A stretch of 64,000 bases of DNA, from the NCBI GenBank assembly GCA_963555705.1, contig OY743174.1:58860234-58924233 (forward strand), written 5' to 3'. The notes under the pieces are model-generated. The model ran no database searches, was not told the DNA's origin, and was given only the letters and a program-made list of their open reading frames with translations. A program made the position numbers and the translations under genes. Below, piece by piece: positions 1 through 12,487 of the stretch (position 1 is its first letter; each line of letters opens with the position of its first letter). This DNA comes from Ligustrum vulgare. Lineage: Eukaryota; Streptophyta; Magnoliopsida; Lamiales; Oleaceae.

Positions 1-115
1 TTTACTTTTTCCAATATCCAACATTTTTAATTTATTTCATTTAATGTGCGGTTGAGAATGAACATTGAAAAAAATTATTTTCGAAAAATCAATTCTATAC
101 GAATAAGTGATAAAG
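1..115 (+). repeat. Helitron fragment, left of retrotransposon insertion
   Basis: This is the left part of a non-autonomous Helitron-like repeat that continues at 12488 beyond the retrotransposon. Joining 1-115 to the sequence after the second TAAAG gives a stretch that aligns with the reverse complement of about 19030-19130, an uninterrupted copy of the same repeat. The empty-site comparison is seen directly. The family assignment is inferred from that second copy, which has Helitron ends. Confidence 0.6.
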
Positions 116-2694
116 TGTAGCGACCGAGAATTTGTTCGTGACTTATTTAAATATTATTTAAAACGTGTCGCTACGACTTTGCCCATTTATTTTTAAACAC
201 ATTTTCTTCTAGCTATTTTAAGTGAAATTAAATTTATTTTGAATTAAGTATTAGTCAAATTCCAAAATTTATTAAATGATGTCCCATGTCCATTATTTTA
301 TTTTGAAAGTCCAATTTTCAATAAATTGAATTCAAATTATTTCAAGTCCAAATTTTAAATTATTTTAAATCCAAAATATTTAATCTCCAATTTAAATTCA
401 TTCTTAAATTTTTATTTATTTTTAAAATCCTCAATCCACATTCATTTTAATCCCAAAATTTCCTCCCCAACTTCCATCAGCACATTTCTTTTCCCTTTCC
501 CATGATCACTCTTCAATCTATCTTAATCAACTTCAATCTCATAATTACAATGCACACAATCTGGCCTACACCAAAACCAGTTATAACTTACCAAAAAAAT
601 TTGAGCCAATTACCAACCAAGAATCCTCCCAATTTCACACTTTGTCCTCCCCATCATTACTCCACGATTTCTTCTTATCATTCACAGCCAAAAATTTATT
701 CACATGTTCATTTTCCTCTAAGTGGTCAGCACCTCTAATTTCTCTTCAATTCCATAATTCTTTCCCCACTTTCCCCAATTCTTCCCTCACTCTAGCCTAC
801 CATTTGAAGACAACCATAGCCTCCACTATATCATTTTCACCCAATCAAACCATTATCATCAATGTCAATACCACCAGTTCACTGCCAAGCCGGCCAACCT
901 CACCACTGCATTCCACCATAAACACCATCATCAACTACCCCCGAGCCACCCACAATTCCAGCAGCTAATTCCACAATACCAACACAAATTCAACATCTCA
1001 GGTATGATTTTATCATTCAACCAATTTCTGCTTTCAATCCTTTCCATCTGATTATGAATTTTAATATCACACCATTTTCATCATCTGCATACTATTCAAC
1101 CACAACCAATTCATCGAGCCCCAAACCACCACCCACAAGAACCACCAGTACTGCCACTACCCAAACCAATTCACCAAGAATATCATCATCACCATCATCA
1201 CTGCACGTCCCAAACCAAGGCAACCACCACTATTTCCCAAACCGCCACACACCACCCACGACCACCACCGCCCCAAAACTTCAACCCCTCAAATTTCATC
1301 CAAATCAGAAAACCAAAACCCAAGTACTTACCTCAGCTGCAGAACCCTTTTTCAGCCAAATTATTACCGGAAAACCTCAATCTTCAACCTCGGTTTAACC
1401 ATTGATTTCGCACACATCTCGCACTAAACTTCCTCAAAACCAGAAACCTCACCTTGGCCGCCTCTTTCCGCCACCCTACGGTGGCGATCCCGCCGGCCAA
1501 TCGCCGGTTGTAGCGCCGGCAGTTGATGGAAGGAGGGAGTCGCCCTTATCGATTTCTTTCGCCTCTCTCTACTACTCTCTGATTTAGGAATGAAGAATAA
1601 AGGGAAAATATGATTTAATATTTTAAAATGCAAATTAGTCCTCAAGTTAGTAAATGATTTAAATTAGTCCTTTTAGCTTTAAACTTATCATTTCAGCCTT
1701 AAGTTCTAAATGATTTTAATAAGCCCTTCATTTTTAAAATTTCTAATCTCAATCCCCACAATTTAATACTCGTTTTGAGTTCCGACCCAACTTTTGAAAA
1801 GTATTCATTTTAGTCCCTGAACTTTGAAAAGTATTCATTTTAGTCCCTCAACTTTCAAAGTATTCATTTTAGTCCCTGAACTTTCAAAAGTACTCATTTT
1901 AGTCTCTCAACTTTCAAAGTGTTCATTCTAGTCCCTCGACTTTCAAATCATCAATTTCAGTCCTCAAATTGTAAATTATCGTGTTTAAACTATAAATTTC
2001 AAAAGACTAATGTAACTTATTGGCTAGACGGAGCGTACGGAGATTTAAAGGATTTAAGTCGTTTCCCGCTCAACTTTGCACTCGTCGGATTTAAGGTAGA
2101 CTCGCCCCCATTAATTGATTTATATTATAATTGCATGTGTTATGTGGATTTGTGTGATTTTATGCTTAATTGCATGAGAAAAGAATATCTCTTTTGAGAT
2201 AAAGAATTTATGTTATGCTGGACATAACTTATCTGCTAGCCAAGAAAAGAAAAGAATGTGTTCATTTGCGTTCACTATGTGATGCCTATGAATAAGAAAA
2301 GAATGTCACTACATTATTTGCATGATTACGTGTTCAATTATCTTGTAGATTAATTACTGGCGATGAGTCTACTGAGTATTTCATTTTTGAAATGCTCAAC
2401 CCGTTATTTTAACATTTTTGCAGATTTCGGAGACGGTGGCGAGTGATGGATAATGACGGCAAATTACAAATTGATATTTTTTTTAAAAGTCGTGAACTTT
2501 GAAATAATTATTTCATTTTATCAAGAAATGTCATTTTTATAAATTTGTACGAAAATACATATTCCATTTGAATTATCGCTAAACTTTTATTCCATAAATG
2601 CGATATTCAATATTTAGCCATTTTCCGCAACAAAGTTTATTCAAGAATTTAGAAAAGTGACGTTCCCGCGCTCCTCGGAATTCGGGGCGTTACA
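116..2694 (+). repeat. 5' LTR (2579 bp) of the tandem retrotransposon
   Basis: It starts TGTAGCGACC and ends GGCGTTACA, with matching short inverted termini (TGTARCG). The first half is C-rich and poor in G. A GC-rich patch at about 1455-1530 contains short inverted GCCGGC-type repeats. Open frames at 502-738, 642-968, 1054-1398 and 1919-2197 encode low-complexity Ser/Thr/Pro-rich or otherwise unrecognisable peptides and recur in the second LTR. I regard them as chance frames. Confidence 0.9.
1801..1955 (+). repeat. 29-30 bp tandem repeat inside the LTR
   Basis: About five units of 29-30 bp built on TTCATTTTAGTCCCT followed by an ACTTTCAAA-type tail lie in a row. They recur at 8521-8675 in the second LTR. 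Units differ at one to three positions, so the array predates the element. Confidence 0.8.
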
Positions 2695-2697
2695 GGG

Positions 2698-2709
2698 TGG
2701 TATCAGAGC
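2698..2709 (+). promoter_or_regulatory. Primer binding site (initiator Met tRNA type)
   Basis: TGGTATCAGAGC lies three bases after the LTR end. This is the usual plant retrotransposon sequence complementary to the 3' end of initiator methionine tRNA. It confirms where the LTR ends. The same site occurs at 9418-9429 after the second LTR. Confidence 0.9.
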
Positions 2710-5700
2710 GGGTCTACGTTTCTGTAGACTTACAATTTATTTTTTGCAAAATAAGAAAATAAATTTTTCTAAAAATAATAGAAATAATGTTTTGACGACT
2801 TTTGCCATTACCATCATTTTTCGCCGACTCCGAAGGTAACGAAGTTTAGTATGTTTACTTTATTGATTTATTTCGGATACTTGAGAATAAATGTTTTGAG
2901 AATTTGACGAGAAAAGAAAAGAAAAGAAAAAACGAGAAAGAATTAGAAAACTAGTATCCGAAATAATGAGAAAGAAATAAAGAAAGAAATGGGTGTTGGA
3001 ATATAACGAGAAATTTTTCAGAAAGAAAGAAAAGAAAGAAAAACGAGTGTTGAGCATAATGGGAATAATATGATTTAAGAATGATTTCAAAATAATTTTT
3101 TGTCCTCGAGTTTAGAAATGATGAACCCTACTTGGACTTTGCATAATTGATTTTAGACATGGCACTAGGTATGAGAATTCAACGGAAAGGATTTGACAAT
3201 ATTTTCGAAATATCTATTGTTTTGATTAAACGAGAAATAGCAAGTCAGTTTTATGAAGTTGTGATGAAATGTTGAGGTTATAAGTGATGTAACTTTATTG
3301 AGACTAATTATGAGAAGAATTTTGGAATTTGAGATTTAAAAATTTGGTTCGTAGTTATTGGGAATTAAGTAATGGATATTGTGTTGAGTAAGTGAATTAT
3401 TTCCTCTATTTTGAAGAGAAGTTTATTATGTAGTTTGATCTGGTGATTAAAATTTGGGAATATGATTTGTGATATATATTGTAATCTTTTGAGCCAATTA
3501 AGGTATTGAAGGAAGTGAGATATTGATATTGGAAGCTATGATTTGAAAGTGTTATGTTGAGAAATTATGAATGAATTTTTTTTGGGATATTTTTTTGATG
3601 ATATTGAAGTGTTAGAATTGTTGTCAATATTTAAATAGTGGTGGACAAATTTGGAGATAATTGTTATTGTTGGTTATAAAGTATACCTACGGGTTGGATA
3701 AAGTCCAAATTACAAAGGAGACTCTGCCTAGAATTTTATCATTTGGAATTAAGAGCATAATATGGTATGTAACTACTAAGGGAATTGAGGTTAGAATTGC
3801 AAGTTCATAAGCGAGATTTAGTAAATGATAAGTTATATTTTGAAAGAAAAGTATTATGGCGTTATTGGGAAGAATCTTAATTATTCTTGGGAACGAATTT
3901 ATCACTAGTAAGGAATGATCACTTGTATTGGAGAATATTATGAATGATGAGGATAGGAGATAATACTGTTGATTTATTTTGGAATTTGATCGGGAAGATA
4001 TGTTAGGGATAAGCTGATGATATTATGTTATACTACATAAAGAGAATATTCAGGTAATTTCTATCGTTTTAATTACTTTGGTGATTTTTGGTGATAAGAA
4101 GTTAGAGATGACAAATTATTATGGTTTGATATATTTTTAAGAAATAGTAAAGATTTGGAGAGAATTTTTCATGGATTTTTGTAACGGGATTACAGAGATT
4201 AGTGATGAGACGTGATGTCATTTGGGTTATTGAATAATGACTTAAGTAGTCAGCAAATATTTCTTTATACAGAGTTTAGAGGCTATGTTGAGATCTTGCA
4301 TTTTAGACCTTTGTGATGGTTAGGAAAAACCAGTTACCGTTTGTTGAATTTACATGTAATATGATTATTGGGAATGGTCAGTTATCATGAATGAGAGATA
4401 TTGGAAGTATTTTATAGTGAGATGCCCTTAAAGGAGTAACCATTTGTTCAAAGTGGGAAATTGGGGACAGGTGATTGTATGTTTGGGATTTTGATTGTCA
4501 TAAGGTCGTTTGTATATAAAAGGTACAATAGATGATTGTAAGGAATAATGTGATGATGAGAACTGAAGGTAATGATGTGTTGAGATTATGGAATAAGTTC
4601 ATGAATAAGTTATTGCTATATTTGGTTCTAAGTAGAATTCGAAGAAAGAGGAGTTTCAGTCATGGAAATGAATCAGGATTTCCTCGTAATGTGAATGATC
4701 CACTGATATACATTAAGTTTTCAATATTGATGAAAGAAATTTTATCAGGTCCTAGATTTGGACAAGTATTGGTGAAGTAATGCATTTGATAAGAGAGAGG
4801 CTTATGATTTATCATATCTTGAAATTTTGGAGATTGTTAATGATGGTATCTTGTTTAGCAAATAAGAAACGAAATTTTATGTAATTGTTCTTGTGGAAAG
4901 AATTTGTGGAAAATAGGGATAAGACTTCACAGTGATGACTTATTTTGGAATGGTGTGCAGAGAAGTGACAACGGTAGAATCCAAGATTTATTAGTCTGAG
5001 ATTGATGTATAATCTTAGCGAGCAGATTTGACGTATAAGGTTCACGTGATAGGTATGATAGGTATTATAGAGAGATGGATATGAATATTTGAGATCACAT
5101 GATACGATGATAAGTGACAGGTTACATGATTACCACAAAGATATGGTGACTAGACAGTTAAGGGATGTTATGGTTATTCCGTGAAGAATAGTGTGAATAT
5201 TGAGTTAATTGATCTTATCTTGATGGTTTAATACATTATGGTGAAATATTACATACGATTGGGAATTTTCACCTTGAGTCATAATATATGGGTTTATTTA
5301 AAAGTTTTGATGATGCAGTTTTGATTATTTATTGTCGGTTGCACTTTTGATGTGAATAAAGTATTTTGGCTACAGTAATGGAAAACCTGAGAAGATCATT
5401 TGTGTGACTTTTACTTATAATGGGATTGTGTCTTTAGGTTGAGCAAACATGATGAGGAATCCTATATGATTCACAGAAGTCTTATTCAATGGTGACAGAC
5501 TTAATCAAAGTATTGTTCATAGAGTGACATGAATTGAAGTTTTGGGAGAACAGGAAAATTGAATCTTGAACTTCATATTGGGGAATTAGTGAAGTTTCTT
5601 AGGTTTGAGAATAACATACCGGATACGTATGATGCTTTGAGTTAGTATCTTAGCCCTCAGTTAGAATGAGTATGTGATACCGAGTACTTGAGGAATGATT

Positions 5701-5961
5701 TAAAAGTATGGATTAAAGGATTTAAGTTTGAATTCTCCGATTTTGAAAAGGAAGTTTCAGTCGAGCTTATAAATGATTACGTTGTTAAATCTATTCAGAA
5801 AGATTCCGCCACGTTTGGGTTTTGTACTCAATATTTTGGAATTGATATCGCGCTTATATATTTTGGATCATAAGGATTTATTCGTGATCAATCATCTTGA
5901 TTTTTAGTTTAAACATTTGGGTCAATGGATATTTGGTGATGTCGATATTAGTATAGATCCT

Positions 5962-6336
5962 ATGAAAGGTACTTTTCGACAAGAGAGGGAATTTAAGGCC
6001 TCATTTCATCGGACCATTTAAAATGCTAGAGAAGTAGGTAATGTGGCTTATTGTTTGACTTCGCCACCAGAACTTGTAGATGTTCACAATGTCTTTCATG
6101 TTTACCTACCGAGAAAGTGTGTTCATGATTCAAATCACATGGTGAATTATTAGTTTATTGCAGTCCAGAATGACTTGACTTATGAAGAGGCACCTATGTG
6201 CATAGTAGAGAGAAAAGTCCATGTTTTAAGAAACAAAGAGATTCCATTAGTCAAAGTCCAGTGGGGTAGATATAATAGTGATGAGATTACTTGGGAAATG
6301 AAGAGAAGATCTAAGCCAAGTATACAGAAATCATAG
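5962..6336 (+). pseudogene. Integrase C-terminus/chromodomain-like remnant
   Basis: Reading in one frame gives, in order, a KGTFR segment, a (V)GNVAYCL segment, PPELVDVHNVFHVYLPRK, then DLTYEEAPMCIVERK and IPLVKVQWG, ending at a TAG at 6334. This follows the order of the conserved integrase tail and chromodomain region of plant chromovirus-type Ty3/gypsy polyproteins, where HNVFHVS and LVKVLW blocks are typical. At least two in-frame stops interrupt it. This is the strongest evidence for the superfamily of the tandem element. The second internal copy lacks this part because it was deleted. Confidence 0.75.
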
Positions 6337-6385
6337 ATCGAGTAAGTTTAATTTCGAGGACGAAATTATTTTAAGGGGGTAAGGT

Positions 6386-6705
6386 TGTAGCGACCAAGAA
6401 TTTTTATGCATTCAATAATTATTTTAAAATTTAGAAAATCGTGTCGCTGCTATCTCACCCATTTTTAAGTTAACGTCACGACGTATACGTCTAGCCAAGT
6501 CAAGAAATATGGAGTTCGTTCGATTTTAAATTTAATTATGAATTTCTAAAATTATATTATTTTAATTATTTATTCAAAGTATTATTTTCAAAATCATTTT
6601 AAACTTCAAATTTATTAAAAATATCCCCATTTTTCCTTATTAAATTATTTTAAGTCCAAATTTCGACTTTAAACTTAGCCCAGTTTCATTCTTTATTTTA
6701 AAATT
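6386..6705 (+). repeat. Diverged LTR start embedded in the internal region
   Basis: A polypurine stretch (AAGGGGGTAAGG) at about 6373-6384 is followed by TGTAGCGACC, exactly like a true LTR start. The sequence then diverges strongly from the flanking LTRs while keeping shared blocks such as CGTGTCGCT. After about 320 bp it runs into a second polyprotein end. It looks like the beginning of an LTR from a related but different family. Confidence 0.7.
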
Positions 6706-6835
6706 CAATGGGATAAACATGGTAGTGATGAAGCTACCTGGTTTAAGAAAGAAGACATTTTGATCAAGTATCCAATTATTTTAAATTAAGAAAATTTTAA
6801 ATTTCGAGGACGAAATTATTTTAAGGTGGTAGGGT
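6706..6835 (+). pseudogene. Second polyprotein 3' end plus polypurine tract
   Basis: A second chromodomain-like tail (QWDKHGSDEATW, then EDILIKYP in the right frame) ends just before TTTCGAGGACGAAATT. A purine-rich stretch (AAGGTGGTAGGG) immediately precedes the LTR at 6836. The earlier tail at 6240-6370 has the same arrangement, so the internal region carries two alternative 3' ends in series. Confidence 0.7.
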
Positions 6836-9414
6836 TGTAGCGACCGAGAATTTGTTCGTGACTTATTTAAATATTATTTAAAACGTGTCGCTACGACTTT
6901 GCCCATTTATTTTTAAACACATTTTCTTCTAGCTATTTTAAGTGAAATTAAATTTATTTTGAATTAAGTATTAGTCAAATTCCAAAATTTATTAAATGAT
7001 GTCCCATGTCCATTATTTTATTTTGAAAGTCCAATTTTCAATAAATTGAATTCAAATTATTTCAAGTCCAAATTTTAAATTATTTTAAATCCAAAATATT
7101 TAATCTCCAATTTAAATTCATTCTTAAATTTTTATTTATTTTTAAAATCCTCAATCCACATTCATTTTAATCCCAAAATTTCCTCCCCAACTTCCATCAG
7201 CACATTTCTTTTCCCTTTCCCATGATCACTCTTCAATCTATCTTAATCAACTTCAATCTCATAATTACAATGCACACAATCTGGCCTACACCAAAACCAG
7301 TTATAACTTACCAAAAAAATTTGAGCCAATTACCAACCAAGAATCCTCCCAATTTCACACTTTGTCCTCCCCATCATTACTCCACGATTTCTTCTTATCA
7401 TTCACAGCCAAAAATTTATTCACATGTTCATTTTCCTCTAAGTGGTCAGCACCTCTAATTTCTCTTCAATTCCATAATTCTTTCCCCACTTTCCCCAATT
7501 CTTCCCTCACTCTAGCCTACCATTTGAAGACAGCCATAGCCTCCACTATATCATTTTCACCCAATCAAACCATTATCATCAATGTCAATACCACCAGTTC
7601 ACTGCCAAGCCGGCCAACCTCACCACTGCATTCCACCATAAACACCATCATCAACTACCCCCGAGCCACCCACAATTCCAGCAGCTAATTCCACAATACC
7701 AACACAAATTCAACATCTCAGGTATGATTTTATCATTCAACCAATTTCTGCTTTCAATTCTTTCCATCTGATTATGAATTTTAATATCACACCATTTTCA
7801 TCATCTGCATACTATTCAACCACAACCAATTCATCGAGCCCCAAACCACCACCCACAAGAACCACCAGTACTGCCACTACCCAAACCAATTCACCAAGAA
7901 TATCATCATCACCATCATCACTGCACGTCCCAAACCAAGGCAACCACCACTATTTCCCAAACCGCCACACACCACCCACGACCACCACCGCCCCAAAACT
8001 TCAACCCCTCAAATTTCATCCAAATCAGAAAACCAAAACCCAAGTACTTACCTCAGCTGCAGAACCCTTTTTCAGCCAAATTATTACCGGAAAACCTCAA
8101 TCTTCAACCTCGGTTTAACCATTGATTTCGCACACCTCTCGCACTAAACTTCCTCAAAACCAGAAACCTCACCTTGGCCGCCTCTTGCCGCCACCCTACG
8201 GTGGCGATCCCGCCGGCCAATCGCCGGTTGTAGCGCCGGCAGTTGATGGAAGGAGGGAGTCGCCCTTATCGATTTCTTTCGCCTCTCTCTACTACTCTCT
8301 GATTTAGGAATGAAGAATAAAGGGAAAATATGATTTAATATTTTAAAATGCAAATTAGTCCTCAAGTTAGTAAATGATTTAAATTAGTCCTTTTAGCTTT
8401 AAACTTATCATTTCAGCCTTAAGTTCTAAATGATTTTAATAAGCCCTTCATTTTTAAAATTTCTAATCTCAATCCCCACAATTTAATACTCGTTTTGAGT
8501 TCCGACCCAACTTTTGAAAAGTATTCATTTTAGTCCCTGAACTTTGAAAAGTATTCATTTTAGTCCCTCAACTTTCAAAGTATTCATTTTAGTCCCTGAA
8601 CTTTCAAAAGTACTCATTTTAGTCTCTCAACTTTCAAAGTGTTCATTCTAGTCCCTCGACTTTCAAATCATCAATTTCAGTCCTCAAATTGTAAATTATC
8701 GTGTTTAAACTATAAATTTCAAAAGACTAATGTAACTTATTGGCTAGACGGAGCGTACGGAGATTTAAAGGATTTAAGTCGTTTCCCGCTCAACTTTGCA
8801 CTCGTCGGATTTAAGGTAGACTCGCCCCCATTAATTGATTTATATTATAATTGCATGTGTTATGTGGATTTGTGTGATTTTATGCTTAATTGCATGAGAA
8901 AAGAATATCTCTTTTGAGATAAAGAATTTATGTTATGCTGGACATAACTTATCTGCTAGCCAAGAAAAGAAAAGAATGTGTTCATTTGCGTTCACTATGT
9001 GATGCCTATGAATAAGAAAAGAATGTCACTACATTATTTGCATGATTACGTGTTCAATTATCTTGTAGATTAATTACTGGCGATGAGTCTACTGAGTATT
9101 TCATTTTTGAAATGCTCAACCCGTTATTTTAACATTTTTGCAGATTTCGGAGACGGTGGCGAGTGATGGATAATGACGGCAAATTACAAATTGATATTTT
9201 TTTTAAAAGTCGTGAACTTTGAAATAATTATTTCATTTTATCAAGAAATGTCATTTTTATAAATTTGTACGAAAATACATATTCCATTTGAATTATCGCT
9301 AAACTTTTATTCCATAAATGCGATATTCAATATTTAGCCATTTTCCGCAACAAAGTTTATTCAAGAATTTAGAAAAGTGACGTTCCCGCGCTCCTCGGAA
9401 TTCGGGGCGTTACA
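6836..9414 (+). repeat. Middle LTR (2579 bp) of the tandem retrotransposon
   Basis: It is the same length as the 5' LTR and differs from it at four single bases that I could find by line-by-line comparison. It serves both as the 3' LTR of the left unit and as the 5' LTR of the right unit, because a primer binding site follows at 9418-9429. Confidence 0.9.
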
Positions 9415-12150
9415 GGGTGGTATCAGAGCGGGTCTACGTTTCTGTAGACTTACAATTTATTTTTTGCAAAATAAGAAAATAAATTTTTCTAAAAATAATA
9501 GAAATAATGTTTTGACGACTTTTGCCATTACCATCATTTTTCGCCGACTCCGAAGGTAACGAAGTTTAGTATGTTTACTTTATTGATTTATTTCGGATAC
9601 TTGAGAATAAATGTTTTGAGAATTTGACGAGAAAAGAAAAGAAAAGAAAAAACGAGAAAGAATTAGAAAACTAGTATCCGAAATAATGAGAAAGAAATAA
9701 AGAAAGAAATGGGTGTTGGAATATAACGAGAAATTTTTCAGAAAGAAAGAAAAGAAAGAAAAACGAGTGTTGAGCATAATGGGAATAATATGATTTAAGA
9801 ATGATTTCAAAATAATTTTTTGTCCTCGAGTTTAGAAATGATGAACCCTACTTGGACTTTGCATAATTGATTTTAGACATGGCACTAGGTATGAGAATTC
9901 AACGGAAAGGATTTGACAATATTTTCGAAATATCTATTGTTTTGATTAAACGAGAAATAGCAAGTCAGTTTTATGAAGTTGTGATGAAATGTTGAGGTTA
10001 TAAGTGATGTAACTTTATTGAGACTAATTATGAGAAGAATTTTGGAATTTGAGATTTAAAAATTTGGTTCGTAGTTATTGGGAATTAAGTAATGGATATT
10101 GTGTTGAGTAAGTGAATTATTTCCTCTATTTTGAAGAGAAGTTTATTATGTAGTTTGATCTGGTGATTAAAATTTGGGAATATGATTTGTGATATATATT
10201 GTAATCTTTTGAGCCAATTAAGGTATTGAAGGAAGTGAGATATTGATATTGGAAGCTATGATTTGAAAGTGTTATGTTGAGAAATTATGAATGAATTTTT
10301 TTTGGGATATTTTTTTGATGATATTGAAGTGTTAGAATTGTTGTCAATATTTAAATAGTGGTGGACAAATTTGGAGATAATTGTTATTGTTGGTTATAAA
10401 GTATACCTACGGGTTGGATAAAGTCCAAATTACAAAGGAGACTCTGCCTAGAATTTTATCATTTGGAATTAAGAGCATAATATGGTATGTAACTACTAAG
10501 GGAATTGAGGTTAGAATTGCAAGTTCATAAGCGAGATTTAGTAAATGATAAGTTATATTTTGAAAGAAAAGTATTATGGCGTTATTGGGAAGAATCTTAA
10601 TTATTCTTGGGAACGAATTTATCACTAGTAAGGAATGATCACTTGTATTGGAGAATATTATGAATGATGAGGATAGGAGATAATACTGTTGATTTATTTT
10701 GGAATTTGATCGGGAAGATATGTTAGGGATAAGCTGATGATATTATGTTATACTACATAAAGAGAATATTCAGGTAATTTCTATCGTTTTAATTACTTTG
10801 GTGATTTTTGGTGATAAGAAGTTAGAGATGACAAATTATTATGGTTTGATATATTTTTAAGAAATAGTAAAGATTTGGAGAGAATTTTTCATGGATTTTT
10901 GTAACGGGATTACAGAGATTAGTGATGAGACGTGATGTCATTTGGGTTATTGAATAATGACTTAAGTAGTCAGCAAATATTTCTTTATACAGAGTTTAGA
11001 GGCTATGTTGAGATCTTGCATTTTAGACCTTTGTGATGGTTAGGAAAAACCAGTTACCGTTTGTTGAATTTACATGTAATATGATTATTGGGAATGGTCA
11101 GTTATCATGAATGAGAGATATTGGAAGTATTTTATAGTGAGATGCCCTTAAAGGAGTAACCATTTGTTCAAAGTGGGAAATTGGGGACAGGTGATTGTAT
11201 GTTTGGGATTTTGATTGTCATAAGGTCGTTTGTATATAAAAGGTACAATAGATGATTGTAAGGAATAATGTGATGATGAGAACTGAAGGTAATGATGTGT
11301 TGAGATTATGGAATAAGTTCATGAATAAGTTATTGCTATATTTGGTTCTAAGTAGAATTCGAAGAAAGAGGAGTTTCAGTCATGGAAATGAATCAGGATT
11401 TCCTCGTAATGTGAATGATCCACTGATATACATTAAGTTTTCAATATTGATGAAAGAAATTTTATCAGGTCCTAGATTTGGACAAGTATTGGTGAAGTAA
11501 TGCATTTGATAAGAGAGAGGCTTATGATTTATCATATCTTGAAATTTTGGAGATTGTTAATGATGGTATCTTGTTTAGCAAATAAGAAACGAAATTTTAT
11601 GTAATTGTTCTTGTGGAAAGAATTTGTGGAAAATAGGGATAAGACTTCACAGTGATGACTTATTTTGGAATGGTGTGCAGAGAAGTGACAACGGTAGAAT
11701 CCAAGATTTATTAGTCTGAGATTGATGTATAATCTTAGCGAGCAGATTTGACGTATAAGGTTCACGTGATAGGTATGATAGGTATTATAGAGAGATGGAT
11801 ATGAATATTTGAGATCACATGATACGATGATAAGTGACAGGTTACATGATTACCACAAAGATATGGTGACTAGACAGTTAAGGGATGTTATGGTTATTCC
11901 GTGAAGAATAGTGTGAATATTGAGTTAATTGATCTTATCTTGATGGTTTAATACATTATGGTGAAATATTACATACGATTGGGAATTTTCACCTTGAGTC
12001 ATAATATATGGGTTTATTTAAAAGTTTTGATGATGCAGTTTTGATTATTTATTGTCGGTTGCACTTTTGATGTGAATAAAGTATTTTGGCTACAGTAATG
12101 GAAAACCTGAGAAGATCATTTGTGTGACTTTTACTTATAATGGGATTGTG
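9415..12150 (+). pseudogene. Truncated second internal copy
   Basis: It matches 2695-5430 without a difference that I could see, then stops at 12150. The last 1.4 kb of the internal region, including the chromodomain-like tail and the embedded foreign LTR start, is missing. No intact coding frame is present. Confidence 0.85.
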
Positions 12151-12170
12151 ACTTTTAGTGACTTTTACTT
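12151..12170 (+). other. Deletion junction with templated filler
   Basis: About 20 bases here match neither side of the junction directly. They are made of copies of a nearby upstream motif: GTGACTTTTACTTAT at 12124-12138 recurs in full at 12158-12172, and its first ten bases recur at 12148-12157. The deletion removed roughly 3.67 kb, from internal position 5430 to LTR position 2377 in first-copy coordinates. Confidence 0.8.
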
Positions 12171-12487
12171 ATTTCATTTTTGAAATGCTCAACCCGTTAT
12201 TTTAACATTTTTGCAGATTTCGGAGACGGTGGCGAGTGATGGATAATGACGGCAAATTACAAATTGATATTTTTTTTAAAAGTCGTGAACTTTGAAATAA
12301 TTATTTCATTTTATCAAGAAATGTCATTTTTATAAATTTGTACGAAAATACATATTCCATTTGAATTATCGCTAAACTTTTATTCCATAAATGCGATATT
12401 CAATATTTAGCCATTTTCCGCAACAAAGTTTATTCAAGAATTTAGAAAAGTGACGTTCCCGCGCTCCTCGGAATTCGGGGCGTTACA
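12171..12487 (+). repeat. Truncated third LTR (last 317 bp)
   Basis: It corresponds to 2378-2694 of the first LTR and ends with the same GGCGTTACA, followed by the target duplication TAAAG at 12488-12492. Only the 3' end of the LTR survives. Confidence 0.9.

Larger units (their letters stand above)
2695..6835 (+). pseudogene. Decayed internal (gag-pol) region of the gypsy-type element
   Basis: This 4.1-kb stretch is shorter than a normal gypsy internal region and has no long open frame. From about 2860 to 3080 it is purine-rich with repeated GAAAA-type blocks. From about 3100 to 5650 the plus strand is strikingly G-rich and C-poor. Around 4330-4480 short scraps could be an integrase end, but I cannot align them firmly. 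Only the last part (5962-6336) is clearly a polyprotein C-terminus. The element must have depended on proteins supplied by a relative. Stops in every frame argue against any current function. Confidence 0.7.

Noticed and set aside
502..2197. Open frames in the LTR repeated at 7222-8917
   Set aside because: Low-complexity Ser/Thr/Pro-rich or random peptides; they recur only because the LTR is duplicated and match no domain I know.
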